From the NCBI RefSeq assembly GCF_001039355.2, contig NW_019775147.1, positions 376,255-440,254 on the forward strand: a DNA stretch of 64,000 bases. The letters are read 5' to 3'. The translations under genes and the position numbers were made by a program. The stretch is from Lingula anatina. Taxonomy: Eukaryota; Brachiopoda; Lingulata; Lingulida; Lingulidae. Shown here piece after piece: positions 58,001 to 64,000 of this stretch (position 1 is the stretch's first letter; each line of letters starts with the position of its first letter). The notes beneath the pieces were generated by a model. It made no database searches. It saw only the letters and a list, made by a program, of their open reading frames with translations, and had not been told where the DNA came from.

Positions 58001-59157
58001 TCAGTTAGTATTTCCCCACCTTCAAGTCCAACCAGTACCCCATCTTGTGGTATACAGGGAACAGTTTCTGAAATTAACATTCCGCACGGCTGAAGCCAAT
58101 CTGAGGAAAAAGTTGCCGAAAACTTGAGGTCCGCCTCCAGTTTACTTTGCTTGATTACTATAAAGAACTGATACGTTCCAGCGGTGATATTCCCTGACAA
58201 ACCAACAGTAGAGGATTGGAGAACAGCCAAACGCTTAGCCCAGGTGGAGGGCCCGTCATGAATATGTACAATGCTATTAGACTTGCCGTCGGATGCACGG
58301 AATACCCAGGTCATTGTGAACAGCTTCCCAATATCTGTTCTAACATGAAATTGGTGATGATAATGAGACTGAGACTCAGCTGTAACAGTGTCCAACGAAA
58401 GGTCCAACCTTCCTGTTTTGTCGACATAAATGGCGTTGGGTGTAAATTTAATAGGCTTCCAAATATAAGCAGGCAAAGCTTCATAAAATGCTCGAAATCC
58501 AAGGAAGCCTTCATTTACCTCGTCAGTTTTAAAAACCACTGTCATAAAATTAGTGGGTGAGTAAGAACTCCAAGGAAAGACGCTACCACAAAATTTCCCA
58601 ATTAATGTGCCCTCCGATGACCTCCCGTCATAGACTTCCACTGAGTCGTATCGGCAATTTTCAGAAAATACTAGGTTGAAATATTCAAACGTGAGATTCA
58701 CGATATAACCTCGAGAAACCTCGATTACCCAGGTACAATGTTGGTTCGGCAAGTACCTCCAGCGAAAACCCGTATTTAGACTGGACAGTTGTCCACATGG
58801 TGACGTGAAATACTTCACTGACCCACAGCCAGAGTCTCCGTGACCAACATTACAGTATTCTGTCGAGCAGGCTGCTAAAGTCTTCAGGCTATTCCCTGTG
58901 CTTCCTCCACGTGCCAACATCTGCTTCTGGATGCAGTCAAAGACCAATGTCGTAAAAGCGCCGTGAGTGTCGCTATTGCCATTATCTTTCTGAAGAATGG
59001 CCCCTTCTGACTGGTTCACGACATCGATTCCCCCAAAACTGCCTGCAACACCAGTTCCATCAACAATTACCACGTGGTCTGAAATAACTCCGAGTAAAAA
59101 TAAGGTAAGGGTTGCACATAGCGCCACCTTCCTTAGCTTATGAGCTGCTTCATCCAT
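52363..59157 (-). CDS. giant CUB/C-type lectin/LDLa/LRR/7TM receptor (relaxin-receptor/GRL101-like)
   Basis: Coding exons 59157-56395, 56129-55354 and 55010-52363, with phases 0 and 2 at the junctions; about 2061 residues if one A6 frameshift (53776-53771) is discounted. Order: signal peptide (hydrophobic 11-26), CUB (about 111-228, CRYDSVEVYDG), about 600 residues without a recognised domain, two C-type lectin domains (about 841-1011 and 1054-1212), about seven LDLa modules (1222-1520, some degenerate), an LRR N-cap (LCPHNCDC), LRRs (about 1540-1725), 7TM (about 1759-2021) and a short Ser-rich tail. LDLa plus LRR plus 7TM is the LGR type C plan seen in RXFP1/2 and snail GRL101; the CUB and lectin front is the unusual addition. 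In the 7TM, Asn 1.50, NPLVY and the TM3/ECL2 cysteines remain, but Asp 2.50, DRY and Pro 6.50 are changed. Ligand unknown. Confidence 0.85.
55354..56129 (-). CDS. receptor exon: rest of lectin domain 1, start of lectin domain 2
   Basis: The acceptor TTCATAG precedes GHSTSWPDGTSGVTDWYEPD, the WPDG/W block of a C-type lectin domain, closing at NWIQIPCYLPMNHISALCMR. Domain 2 starts CPHTWWRIGGFCYKPVD, with LARELCHESGWRLAIL. The calcium-type EPN/WND motifs are not evident in either, so sugar binding is uncertain. 776 bases, donor GTAATT, phase 2. Confidence 0.8.
56395..59157 (-). CDS. receptor exon: signal peptide, CUB, unknown region, start of lectin domain 1
   Basis: A single 921-codon exon. 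The ATG at 59157-59155 follows a likely 5'-UTR acceptor (T-rich, CAG ending at 59163), so an upstream untranslated exon is expected. The signal peptide is followed by a CUB domain with Cys 111, 141, 168 and 190. Residues 230-838 are rich in beta-type sequence and N-glycosylation sequons but match no domain I know. From 841 a C-type lectin domain begins (TCYDLF, WADAHTLC). Donor GTAAGT at 56394. Confidence 0.85.
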
Positions 59158-59161
59158 TCTT

Positions 59162-59925
59162 TCTGAAAAAAAATTGATAATTTCAGCTATTTCCTGATCA
59201 AAATTGTGGTAAGCATATATCTTAACATACAGAGAAAATGATCGTGATCACTCGTTTGTTGTACACGTGGGAGTATAAATGGAATGGAAATGAAATGCAG
59301 GGTGTCTTTTGTAGCGGGGGGGGGGGGGGTCACCTGTGGAAATCCACAGAGCAGTCCCTTTAACTTGCGAGAAAATCGCTGTGGACAATTGCGTCTTTTT
59401 TAAAAGGGAGGGTCTCAACTTCCCTGATGTTGAACTGAACTGAAAAAGTGCCACGATGGAAAAGTAGTTGAAACCAAGATCAGCAATTACACAGAAGTTC
59501 CTTTATGCATTCGTGTACCATATCTGTAACAGTATGTCGCTAAATGGAACTATGCTGTAAAGGCTACATTATGCTATATTTGTGTACGTACTTTGTCAAG
59601 CTGCATCACCATGTGCATGAATCTGAATTATAAAGTAGTGCTGAGCGCGTTGTTGCAGACCCTTCATCATGGTTCAATTTATAATATTGAAAACGTGCTA
59701 ATAAAAGTTGACAAAAATGTGAGCCGAAACAACATGACTAATGTCCTATTTTAAAAATCCCGATAAAAATCTGGTTCGTTTGTCAAAACTACGACGTAAA
59801 AATTAAACATCATAGCCAACTGCACACTTGATATTCTTGAGTTTAATATAAAAAAAGAAAGCGCTTAGATATTTTTGTCGTTGAAAGAACCGCGTAAACT
59901 CAAAACCCTGTGCACGTAAAGCCTA
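59162..59925. other. receptor 5' UTR/upstream region
   Basis: A run of about 14 G lies near 59317-59330 and a CACGTG E-box near 59265. No ORF or promoter motif that I would call. Confidence 0.4.
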
Positions 59926-60735
59926 GGTTACATTGGAAATGCGATGCCCGTACGGTGGATGTATACTGACCGTAATACCCTTTTCGTACGGCATCTGAGC
60001 GGAGGTAGATTATGGCCGTGCGAAAGGCACGGAATCGTACAGATATAATTAGATCTCCGCGGTCTCTTCAATTTTGTGAAGCTGCAACTTTTGACAATTT
60101 TTTTAAAAATCGTAAGCCCGTAACAATATCGAGATGGCATTGCGCAATCCCCGCATGAGAATTGCACAGGCCGGCATTGTACGGTGGACTTCCGTTATCG
60201 CGCAACAACACAAGGTGATACAGAGCTGTCAAAATTGATAAGCCTTGATTACATTTGCCACGGCGTACTATTTTTTTTTTTTCAACCTTGTGTTCAGATT
60301 TCGAAAAACTACAATTTCACATTTATGCAAATGAATTAAGCCAAGGAGTTGTACAACTCCATGATTACAATGGCATTTAAAGTTTTAACTCTTCTTATGC
60401 CAACCTAAACCATCAAATAAGGAAGTGAAAGAGACCAACAACAGGTTCAACCATTGTCACGATCGAAGCAAGCCCACCGAACAATGCCCATGCGGAACTG
60501 CGCAATGCCATCTGCGATATTGTTACGGCCTAGGGGCTTACGATTTAAAGGAGTTTGTCAAAAGTTTCAGCTTTACAAAATCGTAGAGGCTACGAAGATC
60601 GTGAATCCGTACCATTTCGTACGATTTCGCACGCTCGCCGTCTTCCGCCGAACAGACTCCGCACGAAAAGGGATTTATGGGCAGTTTACGAGCAGCGTGC
60701 GGACATCGCATGGCAGATGTGAACGGGTAAGGGGT
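59925..60735. mobile_element. foldback element with about 265-bp inverted arms
   Basis: Left arm (about 59930-60195) and right arm (about 60460-60730) are reverse complements at moderate identity: GAAATGCGATGCCCGTACGG on the left against the complement of TGCGGACATCGCATGGC on the right, and matching CGTACGAAAAGGG phrases. Spacer about 260 bases. GC is higher than the surroundings, with many CG dinucleotides. The spurious frames inside are not genes. Confidence 0.6.
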
Positions 60736-60952
60736 TCTAGTGGTCCATCTGCACCGTATTTTCACGCTAATCCTTATGTTATTCCTCATGCTGTTATTTT
60801 ACCTCTATTTCCAATTTCGCCTTTGATGGTTTTAGGAAGCCGTAATAACAGTAAAATGCCTTACATTTTTTTGAGTTGGAAGATTTGCGTCTCCTTGATA
60901 TTTCGACGTAAGTGGTCAGTACGCACGGGGGCTGCACTGACAACGTATCAAA

Positions 60953-61619
60953 CAGTTTAAGATTGAATATGTTAGTTTTAAAACTAATATTTATCATTCG
61001 CTATCATTTATTAAAAACCTGCTTTATGCCATTATTAGTCTCTTCTTAAACAAAAAACAAGTTTGATTAATAGATATTTGGGTTCTTGCAACACATACAA
61101 CGAACGTCTAGAAACCTCATTTGATTGAACAGCAATAAAGCCGCACAGACAAAGTATGTCAACTGCACAGTGGCTGAAAAGACTCCGTATATGATTGTTT
61201 TTCAACCGACAAGCCGAACTTTCACGACCTGACGTCAAGGTCATGTGAGAGAAATGGCACTTCGGCCGTATTAATGTAGACATATGTGGCGGGGCAACTT
61301 GGCCCCAAGGTCGGGGCAAGTTGGCACTATATACTTAAATGCAATAGGTATCCCATGTTAACGCCACGAAATACATTTTAAATACATTTTTACACATATT
61401 TATTTTATTTAATTGATTTTAAAGAGTCTTTGCTGAAAAAGTAGATCAAATGAGGTTTCTAGACGTTTCGTTGTATGTGTTGCAAGAACCCAAATATCTA
61501 TTAATCAAACTTGTTTTTTGTTTAAGAAGAGACTAATAATGGCATAAAGCAGGTTTTTAATAAATGATAGCGAATGATAAATATTAGTTTTAAAACTAAC
61601 AAATTCAATCTTAAACTGG
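60953..61619. repeat. near-perfect inverted repeat, about 170-bp arms
   Basis: 60953-61127 returns inverted at 61449-61619 with only a few differences, including AAACCTGCTTTATGCCATTA and CACATACAACGAA. The 320-base spacer holds GGGGCAACTTGGCCCC near 61291. Confidence 0.8.
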
Positions 61620-62036
61620 TATTAATTTAACAAACCATTGACTTTGTTTTAACAATGGTCAATAGCTCTGTTACCCGCAAAGGATAGTGGTCTATATGAG
61701 TGATCAACTTGCCCCTAGTCAAGGGGGCCAACTAGCACCGCGTCCACTTTTTTTTTTTGCGATAAAACATTAGCTTTAGTTTGCTGCCCCATACATATAC
61801 CACATTTGACGAAAAGTCAATGAAAATAAAATTTTAAAATTTCTTTATTAAGTTGCTTTTAGATGCAGATATCTTTAATTTGGACTAGCCGCTTAAGTAA
61901 AACTTCTTACGACCAACGCTTTCTTGGCATTATTGGATAGGATCACTTTGCAAAATGACGTGATTTTTAACCTCGTATTTACTTTTTCATAAAATGACGA
62001 GAGGCCAACTTTCCCCGTGGTCCAACTAGCCCCGGT
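61289..62036. mobile_element. possible DNA transposon remnant with GGGGCAACTTGG ends
   Basis: CGGGGCAACTTGGCC near 61290 is roughly complementary to GGTCCAACTAGCCCCGG near 62020-62036. Similar phrases (GGGGCAAGTTGGC, TTGCCCCTAG, GGGGGCCAACTAG) occur inside at 61313, 61713 and 61725. No transposase. It overlaps the inverted repeat at 60953-61619, so boundaries are uncertain. Confidence 0.35.
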
Positions 62037-62179
62037 TTCCCCTATTTACCACCAAATCTTACAAATTTTAACAAACTAATCATAACAAATTACTGCAGAA
62101 GTAATAAGATAAAATCATAATGCGCATAATCTGAATAATGCGCTCTAGTTCTCAATGCCCTCAATGCGCTCTTAGATCA

Positions 62180-62300
62180 ACACTGGAGTATCATGGAGTA
62201 TGCATGTCAAGCTTTGCACCCTGGCCTCACCACCAATCTTAGTGATAAATTAAAATCCATTCAAAAAGTGTATTTTAACTATTATATCCTGAAAGCTCAT
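62180..62300 (+). pseudogene. CR1/Jockey-type LINE fragment (RT C-terminus)
   Basis: The plus-strand frame at about 62190-62290 reads MEYACQALHPGLTTNLSDKL then KSIQKVYFNYYI. This matches the block after the RT fingers in CR1-like LINEs (EYA-x-x-VWHPGLT...LSD-LE-IQKRA). Flanks out to about 62545 may belong to the same element but are too degraded to call. Confidence 0.6.
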
Positions 62301-64000
62301 ATCAAGAAGCAACTCCAAATTACCAATACTGTATCACCACACTATACAATGGCAAAATGCTAAATGTAGGTTCCAGTATCGGAGTTATTCATATTTCTCA
62401 TTCTTATTCCACTGGATTACTAACAACACTGACGCACTTGCCAATCGTTATTTGGTCCTTATGAAAATCATTAGGGTTCATTCTACATCCATCAGTAATC
62501 TACAAAAAAAGTTTCCAGCGAAAATCTCTATAATTGTAGTCTCTATCGTTTCACACACACACACACACAAAAAAAAGGCAGAGATATATACTGGATGTTT
62601 TTTTTTCACGTAAAAAAAAGACAGAGAGAAAATATTTAAAATTCAAGAAACGCAAAATCCTAGAAACGCAAGCCCAGCACCAGGAAATAAATTGCACAAG
62701 AGTACTCTCCTTAATAAGGAGGCAATTTCAAAATTAAGTGAGTTGTTACTTTCACAAAGCTTTATCACAAATGAAGTATTGCGCAAATGTGTTCACTTAA
62801 ACACGAGCAGGAAAAAACTACTTACTAACATTGAAACTTTAATTTCTGTGGCAGGTTTCCTAAATGATATGATTTTATAACTGTTCTGTAATTACAAGAA
62901 ACTTTTGTTTGTTCTTAAAAAAAGCTTGTAAGAAAGACGAACCAGATGTTGTTGTCAAAACTCTATCAGGCTGTAGTACTTCAAGTGTATTATAGTAGTG
63001 GTTCTCGAAAATTGTACCCGGTTGGTTCCAAAAATAGAGCTTAGCCCACCCCAACTGCATGAGTTAATCTATTTTGGACACCCCTTCTTGCAGGCAAAAA
63101 ATTGTTACGCACCCCTCCCCCCCTACTCTATGACCAGTTCCTAAGTCGATAAAGCGTGTCACATTCATAATTTAAAAAAAATTAAATTTCCCACAATCTT
63201 ATAAAATCTCTATGTATACCAATTCCATGTGTAATGAACAGGTATTCTTTGATTGGCAATTGGTCATCTCTGTTAAATCACATGGCCTTAGCACTGTTAT
63301 CAGCTCTCTGTTGATAAGACCAATGATATTGCAGAAAATCATCCCCAACCGTTTCGTTTCCATCCCAGTTACACTTCCACGGTTTTTACAAAGACAAATG
63401 AGGCAAACATTCGTTTAAAAGTGTTAACAAAAGCATACTATTTAAAAATGAAGCATGTTATGTGATCCATCAGCATTACAAGAATTAAATATTCTACGCC
63501 TTGGAGTTTAAAAACTTCGTGAAATATGGGCACAAAAGTAGGCCCCATTTAAGAAGTTAACAGGTTTGACAGGAATGGTAGTCCTTGGATTGGAAGGTTA
63601 GGGCTAGTTGTAGTATTCGGGTTAGTACATATTAGGACGAATGTCACTTGTTTGTGGTAATGTTGAACGGACTAGGGTTCCTAGCGAACTTCCATTCCTG
63701 TCACATTGAAAGAATAGCCGTTTCCTTTCATTGTAAGATGAGGATACAAAACAATTCGCACTACGCCTACCGTTGCAGGCGAAGCTGATGGATTTAAACT
63801 TTCTTTAACATACCGATTTGATGTTGAACATATCAAAAATTCTAAAATTATTCACCGATCGATATAGGGGATCCCTTTCCTTTCAAAAACGAAATGACAC
63901 ATTCAGCCCACGAAACTTTATCATAAAGGTTGAAATAACTGGCATTACGCTCATAAAAATACCTAAGATTGTTTGCACTTAGGTAAACATTGTAAATAAC
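62301..64000. other. no gene recognised
   Basis: AT-rich sequence with a short CA run near 62553. Small open frames here have no recognisable features. Confidence 0.4.

Noticed and set aside
60454-60960. 168-codon open frame on the plus strand
   Set aside because: It lies on the right arm of the CG-rich foldback element and reads through unrelated sequence; no domain or codon pattern supports it.
1-64000. tRNA, rRNA, CRISPR or prokaryotic-type operons
   Set aside because: None seen. Short direct repeats are microsatellites or transposon ends, and all recognised genes are spliced eukaryotic genes.

Overview
This is eukaryotic nuclear DNA: AT-rich, intron-rich and full of small DNA transposons. 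The gene families, repeat types and about 4 % divergence between paired segments suggest a highly heterozygous marine invertebrate, probably a non-vertebrate deuterostome (echinoderm, hemichordate or cephalochordate grade). I cannot name the species. Three protein-coding genes can be reconstructed exon by exon.

(1) About 6.3-27.9 kb, + strand: the C-terminal 412 codons of a syntaxin-binding protein 4 (STXBP4/Synip) orthologue, with coiled coil and WW domain; the PDZ end lies upstream of the window. (2) 31.6-46.4 kb, + strand: a PAR-domain bZIP factor of the HLF/TEF/DBP/Pdp1 family with two alternative first coding exons and four shared exons (278 or 264 residues). STXBP4 followed by a PAR-bZIP gene in the same orientation is the arrangement I recall at human 17q22 (STXBP4-HLF), so this looks like old microsynteny. 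(3) 52.4-59.2 kb, - strand: a very large adhesion-like receptor of about 2061 residues. Its order is signal peptide, CUB, about 600 uncharacterised residues, two C-type lectin domains, about seven LDLa modules, leucine-rich repeats and a 7TM domain of the relaxin-receptor/GRL101 group. Several class A activation residues are replaced, and one 1-base frameshift in an A6 run interrupts the LRR part.

Two stretches occur twice in tandem, each with a single N at the junction: 5.82-15.51 kb against 15.52-23.88 kb, and 34.45-38.55 kb against 38.55-42.67 kb. Splice phases show that the first pair cannot both be used in one STXBP4 mRNA. The pairs are therefore best read as two alleles laid end to end by the assembler. 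Read that way, they expose structural polymorphism: a LINE present or reduced, and a Helitron-like end present or absent.

The rest is mobile DNA. It includes a Tx1/L1-type LINE with one nonsense codon, a Tc1 fossil, a CR1-like LINE scrap, hAT-like elements with 5-bp target duplications, several MITE and foldback families, and Helitron-like elements with a terminal hairpin and CTAG end. Two nested MITEs sit exactly on the STXBP4 stop codon.
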